Part shown: piece after piece, positions 18,520 through 27,900 of the stretch
Layout of the letters: every line of letters starts with the position of its first letter
Position numbering within the stretch: the stretch's first letter is position 1
Source of the DNA: Lentisphaerota bacterium
GTDB lineage: Bacteria > Verrucomicrobiota > Lentisphaeria > Victivallales > Victivallaceae
Length of the DNA stretch: 64,000 nucleotides
Assembly (NCBI GenBank): GCA_015061615.1
Contig: SUWE01000003.1
Span: forward strand, 33,748-97,747
Direction of reading: 5' to 3'
Program-made: the position numbers and the translations under genes
The notes under the pieces: model-generated
The model's database searches: none
What the model saw: the letters and a program-made list of their open reading frames with translations, nothing else
What the model was told of the DNA's origin: nothing

Positions 18520-19016
18520 TTACTTCAGCGAGATTTTTATATCCGTGACCGGTTTTCCGGTTTCCGGGTCGAGGAAACGCACGGCGTGTCCCGTATTGCC
18601 CTGTCCCTGACACACTTTTACCAGTACGGTGTTTTCACCCTTTTTCAATTTGAGCTTGAATTGCTCCGAATCTGCCTTGAGAGAACGGCTGACCGGATTG
18701 ACTGCACTGCACAGCGTGGAGTTCACCCAGCTCTTGTTGCCGTCATCACTGCCGATACTGAATATGACTTCGCGTTCACGGTCGCTTATCACCTTGCAGA
18801 ATATATAATATGCAATGCGGTCGATATATTTCAAATCGGTCAGTTCTTCAAAAACCGGCTTGGTAAATCCGGAGGAAAACTCCACCGGCCGCCACTTGAG
18901 CAGCAGCTCCTTTTTATCCGCTTTGCCGTTGAACCATACGGTACGTTCCAGCGCACGGTTTTTTCCTGAAGCATCGAAGATCGCCGTAAAAACCCCGTTC
19001 CCCCATTGGCAACATC
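18520..19016 (-). pseudogene. 3' fragment of a carbohydrate-binding/hydrolase gene, truncated by repeats
   Basis: The open frame covers about 165 residues of a beta-rich C-terminal domain. Segments such as FSIGSDDGNKSWVN and FKLKLKKGENTVLVKVCQG resemble the accessory sugar-binding domains at the ends of large secreted hydrolases. It lacks a signal peptide and any credible start. The first residues of the open frame (QTEPCGLRC) are translated from the repeat unit that also occurs at 22940 and 23170. The gene has therefore probably lost its 5' part at about 19000-19017, while its terminator remains intact. I annotate it as a broken gene; a short expressed protein is less likely. Confidence 0.65.
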
Positions 19017-19160
19017 GCAAGCCGCAGGGTTCAGTTTGCAAACAGACCCACTTACTGCAAGCTCTGGGGTGAACGCTGAATTATAGCGGCACACCAAATC
19101 TGTCCGACCTGTCCGACTTGTCTGACCTGTCCGACAAAGTGCCGCCCCCTGCGGACAGTG
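19017..19160. repeat. Interspersed repeat with four 9-bp units bracketed by an inverted repeat
   Basis: The block starts with the shared sequence GCCGCAGGGTTCAGTTTGCA, also present near 22950. Four 9-base units (CTGTCCGAC type, 19100-19135) are bracketed by GCGGCAC (19086-19092) and GTGCCGC (19139-19145). Two other blocks (22801-22958 and 23059-23219) have the same architecture with different unit sequence. No coding signal is visible. Confidence 0.8.
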
Positions 19161-19271
19161 CGCCACAGCGGGTATCAAGAGCGTGTCAGCCCGCAAGCCG
19201 CAGGGGTTTATTTTTTGCGCTTCGCGCTTGTTTATGCGCTTCGCGCAGGTAAGTGCTGTGCACTTATTTAA

Positions 19272-19387
19272 GCGCTTTTTGTAAAAAGCTCCCCCATACC
19301 CCCGCAAAAACTTTTCACGCTTGCTCCGCAAGCTGCTCTTGGCGCTTCGCGCTGTTTGGTGCTGCGCACGGCTTGAGCGCTTCGCGC
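19272..19387. repeat. 116-bp direct repeat, copy 1
   Basis: This copy is nearly identical to 19420-19536. It contains GCGCTTTTTGTAAAAAGC, a cytosine-rich CCCCCATACCCCC block and the short palindromic motif GCGCTTCGCGC. The surrounding sequence is full of further GCGCTTCGCGC copies. Long open frames here read through repeats and look spurious. Confidence 0.85.
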
Positions 19388-19419
19388 TTGTTTTTTGCGC
19401 TTCGCGCTTTATTATGGGG

Positions 19420-19536
19420 GCGCTTTTTGTAAAAAGCTCCCCCATACCCCCGGCAAAAACTTTTCACGCTTGCTTCGCAAGCTGCTCTTGGCGCTTCGCG
19501 CTGTTTGGTGCTGCGCACGGCTTGAGCGCTTCGCGC
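19420..19536. repeat. 116-bp direct repeat, copy 2
   Basis: This copy differs from 19272-19387 by one inserted G and a C-to-T change. The spacer between the copies (19388-19419) also consists of GCGCTTCGCGC-like motifs. The copy ends in a run of nine C residues before the leuS promoter region. Confidence 0.85.
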
Positions 19537-19578
19537 CCCCCCCCACGCGCCCGCCGGTTCAAAACCGTTTTTCTCCAC

Positions 19579-19607
19579 TTGAAAAATGCGCCTTGCGGTG
19601 TTATATT
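19579..19607 (+). promoter_or_regulatory. leuS promoter
   Basis: TTGAAA (19579-19584) and TATATT (19602-19607) are 17 bases apart, about 44 bases before the leuS start codon and directly after the repeat zone. Confidence 0.65.
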
Positions 19608-19650
19608 AAAACAAAATATATAATATGCACAAAAATACGGAGAAATTCTT

Positions 19651-22203
19651 ATGAATCCTGAGTACGATTTCGCGTCGATCGAGAAAAAATGGCAGCGTTT
19701 CTGGGAGGATAACAAAACCTTCCGCGCCGAAGACCTTGTTGACAAACCCAAATATTACTGCCTGGATATGTTCCCCTATCCCTCCGGCGCCGGACTCCAT
19801 GTCGGTCACCCCGAAGGCTATACCGCCACCGATATCGTCTGCCGCTACAAACGCATGAAGGGTTTCAACGTCCTTCACCCGATGGGGTGGGATGCTTTCG
19901 GTCTGCCCGCTGAACAGTACGCTGTCGATACCGGTACTCATCCGGCGATCACCACTGAGAAAAATATCAACCACTTCCGTGAACAGATCAAATCCCTCGG
20001 TTTCAGCTACGACTGGGATCGTGAGATCGACACCACCGATGTCAACTATTACAAATGGACTCAGTGGATTTTTATGCAGCTCCACAAAAAAGGACTTGCC
20101 TACCTTGATGAAGTTGCGGTCAACTGGTGTCCGGCTCTCGGAACCGTGCTTGCCAATGAGGAGGTCATCAACGGCCGCAGTGAGCGCGGAGATCACCCCG
20201 TCGAGCGCCGCCCGATGAAGCAGTGGATGCTCAAGATCACCGAATACGCTGAACGTCTGCTCAACGACCTTGACGACCTTGACTGGCCCGAAGGCATCAA
20301 AGAAATGCAGCGCAACTGGATCGGTAAATCCACCGGAGCTGAAGTCATCTTCCAGACCACCTGCGGCGAAGCGGTGACTGTTTACACCACCCGTCCGGAT
20401 ACTCTTTTCGGAGCCACTTATATGGTGCTTGCTCCGGAGCATCCGCTGGTCGATAAACTTACCACAGCTGAATGCCGCGAGGCGGTCGAAGCGTACCGTG
20501 CCGCCGCCGCTCAGAAAAGCGACCTTGCCCGTACCGAATCCACTGAAAAGACCGGAGCTTTCACCGGAGCGTATGCGACCAATCCGGTCAATGGCGATCA
20601 GATTCCGATCTGGATCTCCGACTATGTTCTTATTTCTTATGGAACCGGCGCGATCATGGCGGTTCCTGCGCACGACACCCGCGACTTTGAGTTCGCTCAG
20701 GTCTTCGGTCTGCCGATCAAGTGTATCATCGCTCCCGATGCCGAAGCCGCCAAAGCCGAAGGTGTCGATGTCGATGCGGTCCTTGCCGGAAAAGCGTGCT
20801 GGACGGGTGAAGGCAAACTCATCAACTCCGCTAATGCCGAAGGACTTGATGTCAACGGTCTTTCTGTCAAAGAATCCAAACCCGCCGCCACCAAATGGCT
20901 TGCCGATCGCGGAATGGGGAAGGAAGCGGTCAAATACAAACTGCGCGACTGGCTCTTCAGCCGTCAGCGTTACTGGGGCGAACCGTTCCCCATCATCCAC
21001 TTTGAAGACGGCTCCGTTGAATTGGTTGATGAAAGCGAACTCCCCGTCGCTCTGCCGGAAATGCCCGACTTCAAGCCCAGCGGCACCGGCGAACCGCCGC
21101 TTGCTAAAGCGGGCGACTGGCTCAACTATACCTGTCCGAAAACCGGTCGTAAAGGACGCCGCGAAACCAACACCATGCCCCAGTGGGCAGGATCATGCTG
21201 GTACTATCTGCGTTATATCGACCCGAAAAACACCGAAGCGGCGTGGGATAAGAAACTTGAAAAATACTGGCTTCCGGTCGACCTCTATGTCGGCGGTGCG
21301 GAACATGCTGTGCTTCACCTGCTCTATGCCCGTTTCTGGCATAAAGTGCTGTTCGATCTCGGCTATGTCCACTGCAAGGAGCCGTTTACCAAACTGGTCA
21401 ATCAGGGAATGATCCTCGGAACCTCTTACAAAGACTCCCGCGGCGCGCTCGTGCCGACCGATCAGGTCGAATTTACTGCCGCCGGTCCCGTCCGCAAATC
21501 CGACGGTGAAGCGCTGGTCGAGTTCCCTGCGAAAATGTCCAAGAGTCTGCGCAACGTCGTCAACCCCGACGATGTAATTGCCCGTTACGGCGCGGACAGT
21601 ATGCGTCTCTATGAAATGTTCATGGGACCGCTGGAAGCTGTCAAACCGTGGAACACTGCCGGGGTCGAAGGCGTTCACCGTTTCCTGAAAAAAGCGTACC
21701 GTGTCATCGGTCTTACTCCGCTTACCGGTGAAGCGGCGGGCAAAGAGCTTCAGCGTGTTATCCACACGGCGATCAAAAAGGTCGGTTCCGACCTTGAGAC
21801 CTTCGGATTCAACACCGCGATCAGTGCGATGATGGTCTGTCTCAACGAGCTTGCCAAACTTGAAAAATTGCCCCGCGATGCCGCAGAGAAGTTCACGCTG
21901 ATGCTGGCGCCGTTTGCTCCGCACCTTGCCGAAGAACTGTGGGAACACCTCGGTCATACCGGCACGATTGCGTATGAGCCGTTCCCCGTTTGCGATGAAT
22001 CGGTGCTTGCGGTCAGCGAAGTGGAAATTCTTGTTCAGGTACTCGGCAGACCCAAGGCACGTCTGATGATGCCTGTCGATTGTGACGCCGATACCGCCAA
22101 AGCCATTGCGATGGCGGACGATGCCGTGAAAGAGGCAATGGGCGGCAAAGAACCGAAGAAAGTCATCTGGGTCCAGGGACGTCTTGTCAATATCGTTATC
22201 TGA
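19651..22203 (+). CDS. leuS: Leucyl-tRNA synthetase
   Basis: The product is 850 residues, the usual length for bacterial LeuRS. The class I HIGH-type motif appears in [16 protein letters not shown] near residues 48-63 and the KMSKS loop in [10 protein letters not shown] near 630. The connective editing domain includes [20 protein letters not shown]. The C-terminus [16 protein letters not shown] is typical of the LeuRS C-terminal domain. It charges tRNA-Leu with leucine in the cytosol. GGAG lies about ten bases before the ATG. A small lipoprotein gene follows 13 bases after the stop codon and probably shares the transcript. Confidence 0.98.
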   Translation: MNPEYDFASIEKKWQRFWEDNKTFRAEDLVDKPKYYCLDMFPYPSGAGLHVGHPEGYTATDIVCRYKRMKGFNVLHPMGWDAFGLPAEQYAVDTGTHPAITTEKNINHFREQIKSLGFSYDWDREIDTTDVNYYKWTQWIFMQLHKKGLAYLDEVAVNWCPALGTVLANEEVINGRSERGDHPVERRPMKQWMLKITEYAERLLNDLDDLDWPEGIKEMQRNWIGKSTGAEVIFQTTCGEAVTVYTTRPDTLFGATYMVLAPEHPLVDKLTTAECREAVEAYRAAAAQKSDLARTESTEKTGAFTGAYATNPVNGDQIPIWISDYVLISYGTGAIMAVPAHDTRDFEFAQVFGLPIKCIIAPDAEAAKAEGVDVDAVLAGKACWTGEGKLINSANAEGLDVNGLSVKESKPAATKWLADRGMGKEAVKYKLRDWLFSRQRYWGEPFPIIHFEDGSVELVDESELPVALPEMPDFKPSGTGEPPLAKAGDWLNYTCPKTGRKGRRETNTMPQWAGSCWYYLRYIDPKNTEAAWDKKLEKYWLPVDLYVGGAEHAVLHLLYARFWHKVLFDLGYVHCKEPFTKLVNQGMILGTSYKDSRGALVPTDQVEFTAAGPVRKSDGEALVEFPAKMSKSLRNVVNPDDVIARYGADSMRLYEMFMGPLEAVKPWNTAGVEGVHRFLKKAYRVIGLTPLTGEAAGKELQRVIHTAIKKVGSDLETFGFNTAISAMMVCLNELAKLEKLPRDAAEKFTLMLAPFAPHLAEELWEHLGHTGTIAYEPFPVCDESVLAVSEVEILVQVLGRPKARLMMPVDCDADTAKAIAMADDAVKEAMGGKEPKKVIWVQGRLVNIVI

Positions 22204-22216
22204 GGAAATCGGGTTT

Positions 22217-22669
22217 ATGCGGTTGAAACTTTTCATCTTTGCGCTTTTTGCCGTGCTTTTTGCCGGATGCACCGTCCCCACTCTGCCCAACGGCAAGTAT
22301 GAGACTTCGCAGCCCGGCAGGGATGATTTTATCGCGATATATAATGATATCCTCGTTATGCGTCTGCGTAATCCGGAATATGTTTCCGGAACCGATAACG
22401 GCTACTGGGATTGGGGCGGTAAGTTTGAGATCCTTTCCGACAACCGCATCGTTCCGGATATGACCAGAGCGGAACAGCGCAAATGGTGTTTTTATTACGA
22501 GTTTTACAAAGTCGGCAACGCAATAAAAGTAAATGATTTGCGGGCGGAAAACAGTTTTGTGCTGGATTATATTCCGGCACGGACTCCGCCGCCGATGAGT
22601 GCGGTATCGCCGGATAACTCCCTTAAAGCCGAAGAGATCCCCGCTGCGGCGTATCCGGAATTCAAATAG
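22217..22669 (+). CDS. Small lipoprotein of unknown function
   Basis: The product is 150 residues. It begins MRLKLFIFALFAVLFAGC, a clear lipoprotein signal with lipobox LFAGC, so the mature protein is lipid-anchored at the cysteine in position 18. The rest is a short soluble domain with aromatic, strand-like segments (GYWDWGGKFEIL) and a proline-rich tail. I do not recognise the family. The start is placed at 22217 because upstream in-frame codons lie inside leuS and do not encode a signal peptide. It follows leuS closely and precedes tRNA-Arg. Confidence 0.8.
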   Translation: MRLKLFIFALFAVLFAGCTVPTLPNGKYETSQPGRDDFIAIYNDILVMRLRNPEYVSGTDNGYWDWGGKFEILSDNRIVPDMTRAEQRKWCFYYEFYKVGNAIKVNDLRAENSFVLDYIPARTPPPMSAVSPDNSLKAEEIPAAAYPEFK

Positions 22670-22678
22670 ATTATAAGT

Positions 22679-22755
22679 GCTCTCTTAGCTCAGCTGGATA
22701 GAGCGGCTCCCTCCTAAGGAGCAGGTCATGCGTTCGAATCGCATAGAGGGCACCA
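22679..22755 (+). tRNA. tRNA-Arg (anticodon CCT)
   Basis: A complete 77-base cloverleaf. The acceptor stem GCTCTCT pairs with AGAGGGC, with one G-T pair. The anticodon loop is CTCCTAA, giving CCT, which reads AGG. The T arm GCGTTCGAATCGC is canonical and the CCA end is encoded. The stretch immediately downstream is a repeat array, a common arrangement at tRNA 3' ends. Confidence 0.96.
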
Positions 22756-22800
22756 TTTTTTGAGAAAAACCGGTGCAGCCCGCAAGCCGTTGGGGTTCAG

Positions 22801-22958
22801 TCTGCAAACACCCTGCTCAGACTGCTTTTTGCGCCGCCCCCTTAAAAACCAGTATTCATAGTATTCTTAGTATTCTCAGTAATCACAGTAGCGGCGCACC
22901 CTATAATCTGCAAGCCGCAGGTGGTATCTAAAACCGGTGTAGCCCGAAAGCCGCAGGG
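22801..22958. repeat. 158-bp repeat with 9-bp array, copy 1
   Basis: It contains four 9-base units (AGTATTC plus two variable bases, 22851-22886), bracketed by GCGCCGC (22831-22837) and GCGGCGC (22891-22897). It ends with a shared CGCAGGTGGTATCTAAAACC block. It is about 85-90% identical by eye to 23059-23219. No gene is seen between tRNA-Arg and the AraC gene. Confidence 0.85.
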
Positions 22959-23058
22959 TTCAGTTTGCAAACAAGCCACTTTCTGCGGTCTCTTGGGTAG
23001 AGCTGCCAACTATGAATACTGGGAATACTGGGAATACTGGGGGTGGGTCTTGTGAGTG
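22959..23058. repeat. Related repeat block with GAATACTGG units
   Basis: Three perfect 9-base GAATACTGG units (23014-23040) lie between the two 158-161 bp copies. This unit is close to the reverse complement of the CAGTATTC units on either side, so the arrays are in opposite orientation. The left part, starting TTCAGTTTGCAAACA, matches the beginning of the 19017 block. Confidence 0.75.
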
Positions 23059-23219
23059 TCTGCAAACACCCCGCGCAGACTGCAAACAGCGCCGCCCCAA
23101 ATAAAAAACCAGTATTCTTAGTATTCTTAGTATTCACAGCACTCTCAGTCAGCGGCGCACCCTAAAGCCCGCAAGCCGCAGGTGGTATCTAAAACCGGTG
23201 TAGCGTGCAAGCCGCAGGG
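23059..23219. repeat. 161-bp repeat with 9-bp array, copy 2
   Basis: It begins TCTGCAAACACCCCGCGCAG and contains four 9-base units (23111-23146, the last one degenerate), bracketed by GCGCCGC (23089-23095) and GCGGCGC (23152-23158). It ends eleven bases before the stop codon of the AraC gene. Confidence 0.85.
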
Positions 23220-23230
23220 CTGTGCCGGAG

Positions 23231-24049
23231 TTATTCTTCAGTTCTGGGGATAAGCTGTTTGCGGTATTTCTGCGGAGTTATTCCGGAGTGTCCGGCGAAT
23301 ACTTTGGTGAAGTAGTTCGCGCTCCCGAAGCCGCATGCCTCGGCAACCTCTTTTATCGGATATGCGGGATTTTCAAGCATCTTTCTTGCATTGTTCAGCC
23401 GGACGAAGATTATATAATCCGATACCGTCATATCGAATGCTTTCCGGAATGCTCTGCTCAGACTGCCCCGGTGCATATCGAGATATTCCGCAAGCTGAGT
23501 GACGCTCAAATCCGGATCATCATAGGTCGTGTCGATCAGATTTTTGGCATCTTCCATCGACGGGTCGGAGTTGTTCTGAGTGCGGGGCATGTACGATGCC
23601 ATTGCCGCGATACGGAATGCTGTCGTCAGGGCGTTGATGCGGTGTTTCGGGGTATGGTAGCTCAAATCGTTGCCGAGCTGGGCAAAGAGCTGTTCCGGAC
23701 AGTGTCCGGCGCGGTTCATTCCCGGAGTTATATTGAGCATGTCAAAAAAGTGTCCGGCATTTTTCCCTGCCACGGTCAGCCAGCAGTAGTGAAAGGTCGT
23801 TACCGGATTGTAATCGTGGTGTGAATCCGGCGGATAATACCAGAGATATCCCGGTTTTACCACATATTCCCTGCCGTCCATGCGGAATTTGCATTGCCCG
23901 CTCACCGGCCAGAAAATTTCCCCGAAATCCACCGTCCTGCGAGCTTCGGTATCCGGCGGGACAAGTATAAAGTCTCCGTAAGAGCGCACATACAGCGAAA
24001 ATGACCGGTCAGGTCCCCAGAAAAAGTTTCTGCTCCTTGAAGTTTCCAT
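23231..24049 (-). CDS. AraC-family transcriptional regulator of the carbohydrate locus
   Basis: The product is 272 residues. The N-terminal half is a cupin-like sensor domain (FGEIFWPVSGQCKFRMDGRE, then YVVKPGYLWYYPPDSHHDY). The C-terminal hundred residues carry two helix-turn-helix motifs: LSVTQLAEYLDMHRGSLSRAFRKAF, and IKEVAEACGFGSANYFTKVFAGHSGITPQKYR. It is divergent from a 24-kb glycoside hydrolase locus, and its start codon abuts a 70-bp element repeated at 36526. It probably activates both promoters when it binds a sugar released from the target polysaccharide; the ligand is unknown. AraC-type control by a cytosolic sugar sensor is common in gut bacteria. Confidence 0.93.
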   Translation of the reverse strand: METSRSRNFFWGPDRSFSLYVRSYGDFILVPPDTEARRTVDFGEIFWPVSGQCKFRMDGREYVVKPGYLWYYPPDSHHDYNPVTTFHYCWLTVAGKNAGHFFDMLNITPGMNRAGHCPEQLFAQLGNDLSYHTPKHRINALTTAFRIAAMASYMPRTQNNSDPSMEDAKNLIDTTYDDPDLSVTQLAEYLDMHRGSLSRAFRKAFDMTVSDYIIFVRLNNARKMLENPAYPIKEVAEACGFGSANYFTKVFAGHSGITPQKYRKQLIPRTEE

Positions 24050-24119
24050 GTGACAAAATTACCCTGTTGTGTTAAAATTTTACTCTTGCAAAAACGTTGT
24101 TACCTGTGTATAATATATA
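24050..24119 (+). promoter_or_regulatory. Regulated promoter A with putative AraC operator
   Basis: The 70 bases have -35 TTGCAA (24086-24091) and -10 TATAAT (24109-24114) with a 17-base spacer. Upstream lies GTGACAAAATT, ten variable bases, then GTTAAAATTTTACTC, ending next to the -35. The same layout, of the same total length, recurs at 36526-36595. Two AAAATT cores lie about 19 bases apart, as expected for a tandem AraC-type site touching the -35. The element starts one base after the divergent AraC start codon. Confidence 0.8.
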
Positions 24120-24200
24120 CAGTTCAGTCACTTTTTCAAGTGCGGACGGCAAAATGCCGCAGAATAATACAAATGTTGTTACAAAAATGCAGAGGTCAAA

Positions 24201-24986
24201 ATGAAACTTGAAAAACTGTTTTTCCTATCCTTGCTTTTATGTTTTCTGTCAGTATCTTCTTTGGCGGCTTCTGTTGCCTATGCTGACGGTTCTTTGAACA
24301 CGCCTTTAGTTTATGCCAATGACAATTCCACACCCATCAAGTACCCCACGGCTTTCAAAGCAGAGTTTGACCGGAAAAATCTTTATATCACCGTCAAATG
24401 CAGTGATCCGAAAGCTCCGGAACTGGGCAGGACACCCCGGCAGATCGTCCGTTCATGGCCGATGGTGGACAGCGTTGAGATCTTTCTTGACCCGCCGCAG
24501 TTGAAAAATTTTGTTCAGCTTGCCGTCGGAGTCAACGGCATGTTTTACGATTCACGCAAAAATGTTGCCGCTCCTGCGTGGAAATATGAATTGAGTTTTC
24601 ACTCTGACTTCTGGCAGGTGAAATTCATCATTCCTTTTTCCGATCTCGGTGTGAGCGCCGAAACCGGGGACAACTGGAAATTCAACCTTTGCCGCAATGT
24701 CCGTTTCAGTGACAACTTCAACTCAACCTGGGCGCATGTCGGCAGTGCCTTCCACAATCCTTCCGGATTCGGAACTCTCACCTTCGGCGCCCCTTCCGCC
24801 GCCTCTGCCGCGCTGAAAAAGAAGATGCGCAAAGCTGTTGCGGAACTGGAAGCTGAACTGCGTAAAAAAGGGATTTATTCCGAATTGAAAGATAAGGTCG
24901 ATGCCATCCGGAACAACTGTACCGTTTCAAAAATAAATGCCATCCGTGAAGAAGCTCAGATGATCGAACAACTCAAAGGATTATGA
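24201..24986 (+). CDS. Secreted CBM9-like carbohydrate-binding protein
   Basis: The product is 261 residues. A signal peptide (LFFLSLLLCFLSVSSLAAS) precedes a beta-sandwich that resembles family 9-like carbohydrate-binding domains: FDRKNLYITVKCSD, SVEIFLDP, WQVKFIIPFSDLGV, WKFNLCRNVR, GTLTFG. Tryptophans near the end of the domain may stack on sugars. A C-terminal helical tail of about 55 residues (KKKMRKAVAELEAELRKKG onward) looks like a coiled coil. GAGG precedes the ATG. It is the first gene after promoter A and five bases before the GH42-like gene, so it may bind the polysaccharide for the secreted enzymes. Confidence 0.85.
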   Translation: MKLEKLFFLSLLLCFLSVSSLAASVAYADGSLNTPLVYANDNSTPIKYPTAFKAEFDRKNLYITVKCSDPKAPELGRTPRQIVRSWPMVDSVEIFLDPPQLKNFVQLAVGVNGMFYDSRKNVAAPAWKYELSFHSDFWQVKFIIPFSDLGVSAETGDNWKFNLCRNVRFSDNFNSTWAHVGSAFHNPSGFGTLTFGAPSAASAALKKKMRKAVAELEAELRKKGIYSELKDKVDAIRNNCTVSKINAIREEAQMIEQLKGL

Positions 24987-24990
24987 TATC

Positions 24991-27900
24991 ATGAAACGCT
25001 TTATTTCTCTGCTTGTCTGTCTGTTTTTCACCCTGACCCTCGGAGCGTGGTCAAAAGACGGAACTCCGGCGTGGCGGCTGATAAAAAATCCCCCGGCATC
25101 GCCGCACCGTACCTTTGCCAATCCCAAAGCGGGCAAAATCCCGGTTGCATTGATGCTTCTTTCGGGCATCGGTCAGCGTGAGGCGATCGAACTTCAGCAG
25201 CGTTTTGAGTACCGTTACATACTTTTGCCGGTTTACGATTACAAAACTTTTTCACCCTTTGCCGGATACAGCACTTCCGGTAAAAATATCCGGGTTTACG
25301 GTCAGGCGATGACGGCGGATGAGTATAAGCCGGAGTTGGAAAAAATCCTCAAACAGCTCCCGGAGTGTGACCTTATCGTTCTCGGCAAGATACAGTGGAC
25401 GAACATTCCGCCTGCGGTTCAGCAGAAATTTCTTGAACGGGTGAAAGCCGGTGCATCCATGCTCGTTATCGGTTTTGACGGAACGCCCGCTGCTTTGCCG
25501 GAAGGGGAGTACAATAAAACCCAGATCGACTTTCCCGCAGATGCGGTTCCGCTTCTCAAAGACAGTGTTATCCGCACCGGAGAGTACGGCAGAGGGCAGA
25601 TAATGGCGGTCGATTACCCGGCGTTGAAACAGAAGCTCCCGAACTGGGTGTTTACGGAATCCATTACACCTTTTGAATCCGACGATCCGCTTTATTATGA
25701 ACTTTCACTGGCGTTTATCGCCAAATGTATGATGGTGCTTACGGAACCTTATGCGCCGAAAGTCACAACTTCCGGAGTTGATTCTGTGAGTGTGCATCCG
25801 CTGCCTGCCGGCTCGTTTCTGGAGTATTCCGTCCTTGACCGTTTCGGCAGAAGTGTGACATCTTTCAAAGTTCCGGCAACTTCGCAGTCGCGCGGCAGAT
25901 TCCATGCTGAAAATCTCCCCGCTTCGGCGGCAATGGTCGAAGTGAAGCTGCTTGACTCTGCAAACCGGACCATCGACTTCACCTTTCTGCCGGTCGTCCG
26001 CAAACATGCGGAAGTGGTAAAGGATATCGCACTTGCCAAAGATATTTATTACCCTGATGAGATCATTCCGGTGAAACTTGATTTTGCCGCGTTGTTCAAA
26101 GGGGATATCGCATTGACTCTGACCGATGACCGGAGCAAGGTGATCTTTGAACGCACCTTTGCCGTTGACGGAAACTCCGCCGCATTCGATCTCAAAGTGC
26201 TTCATCAGCTGAGCCGTTACGCTCAAATATCCGTAAAAGCTCTGAAAAACGGTACGGTCGTTGATGAAAAACGGAAAAATATCTACTTCAACACCGACCG
26301 CCGGGGAAAGCCCGATGATTTTCTTTTCGGCATGTGGTCATACGGCATATCAAACAGCAGGGTGAACAGTTTGTGGCTCGATGCCATGCGCAAAGAGGGG
26401 ATAGATTTTGTCATGTGTGCAAGCAGTATCTATTCACCGGAATCCAAAATGGCGTTCACTCCGCGCAATATCAAGCGGCACGGAATGGATTATGCTTCGT
26501 ATATAACCCGTCTGTCGGCGGCGGTGGAGTTCCGGCTGAAACGTCCCTGTCCCTTTGCGTATTTTGAGAAATTTCAGCAGACGGGCAAACTCACTGATGA
26601 AAAAGGTCTGCCCTTTGACCGCGATACCCATTTTCTCAAATGGCTCAATGTGTTGAAAGAGACCGGAGTGGTATTTTACAACCTCGGTGACGAAAATCAC
26701 CTCGCCTTTGTGATGAAGGATGAAAACTGCTTCTGCGGCAACTGTCAGCGCCGTTTCAGGGAGTATCTCAAAAAGGTTTACGGTACATTGGATAATGTAA
26801 ATAAATCATACCTGAGCAGTTACAAATCGTTTGACGATATCGTCGCCGCTCCCTTTGAAAAATCGCTCAAAGCCGGGCACTATTCACTCTGGCTCGATTA
26901 CCGGCTTTTTATGGAAGAGGAGTTTGTCAAGTGGCATCTTTACAAAGTCGAACAGATACGCGCCGTGGATAAACGCCACCGCATCGGTATTGAAGGAATG
27001 GTCTATCCCACCCGGTTCTGGCAGGGATACAATCTGCCCAAAATGCTGAAAAACTTCGATTTCTGCGCTCCGTACTTCAACACTCGCGACGTTCATGCAC
27101 TCAAATACACTGCTCCGGGAGCTTTGAAAAGCGCCTGGTTCGGAACCTATGAAACGATGATGGGCAGTGAGCAGCTCAGGCAGACGGTATGGCATTATCT
27201 TTTTGCCGGACTTCACGGAGTATTTTACTGGTTCAGCGGCGAACCGCAGAATACCAACTCTTTCACCACCGCGTGCATCACCGGACCTGATCTTGCACCG
27301 TTGCCGCAATTTACGGTTCCGGCAAAAGAGGTGGAGCTTATCCGTTCCAGCGGTATCGGTAAACTGCTCATCAATTCTCAAGCGGTGAATGACGGTATCT
27401 GGATACACTACTCCAACAGTTCCATGCTCGCTTCGGTGCTTGCTCCGGATAAGAACACATGGGAGCTTTCAGTGAATGAGTTCACCGCCCTTCTGGACAG
27501 CATCGGTGCCGGATACGATCTGGCAACTCCGGATGAGACAATAAAAGGTATTCCGGAAAATATCAAAGTGCTTATCCTTCCTTATGCGCTGGCAATGAGT
27601 GATGCCGAATGTGCCGCAGTTGAAAAGTTTGTTTCCCGCGGCGGAATGGTGATCGCAGATCATGACCCGGCAGTGATGGATGAACATGCAAAAGCGCGCA
27701 AAAAGAGTCCGCTTCTGAAAGTGTTCGGCAACTTTGACAAATTCCATGTTTCAAAATACGGCAAAGGTTACGCGGCGTATCTGGGCGGCTTTATTTCCGG
27801 AGCCGACAGCCGTATCCGGAAAGGGGAGGCATCAGGTATACAGTACGCGATGCTCCGTCTGCTTGATAAAGCAAACGTCCGTCCGGCAGCCCGCATTACC

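Noticed and set aside
18840..19751. Several open frames of 85-200 codons on both strands in the repeat zone
   Set aside because: They are translations of GCGCTTCGCGC-type repeats, giving repetitive Ala/Arg/Lys/Ser-rich text with no start signals.
19606..21000. 464-codon open frame on the minus strand
   Set aside because: It lies antisense to leuS, has no family resemblance or start signals, and its composition follows from the leuS codons on the opposite strand.
22928..23137. 69-codon minus-strand frame with a signal-peptide-like start and SIPSIPSIHS repeat
   Set aside because: It is read from the 9-bp array and its flanks. The tripeptide repeat is simply the 9-base unit, and the hydrophobic part comes from the repeat frame.
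22801..23219. Possible CRISPR array
   Set aside because: The short units are 9 bases with no spacers, the two larger copies are adjacent direct repeats, and no cas genes are present.
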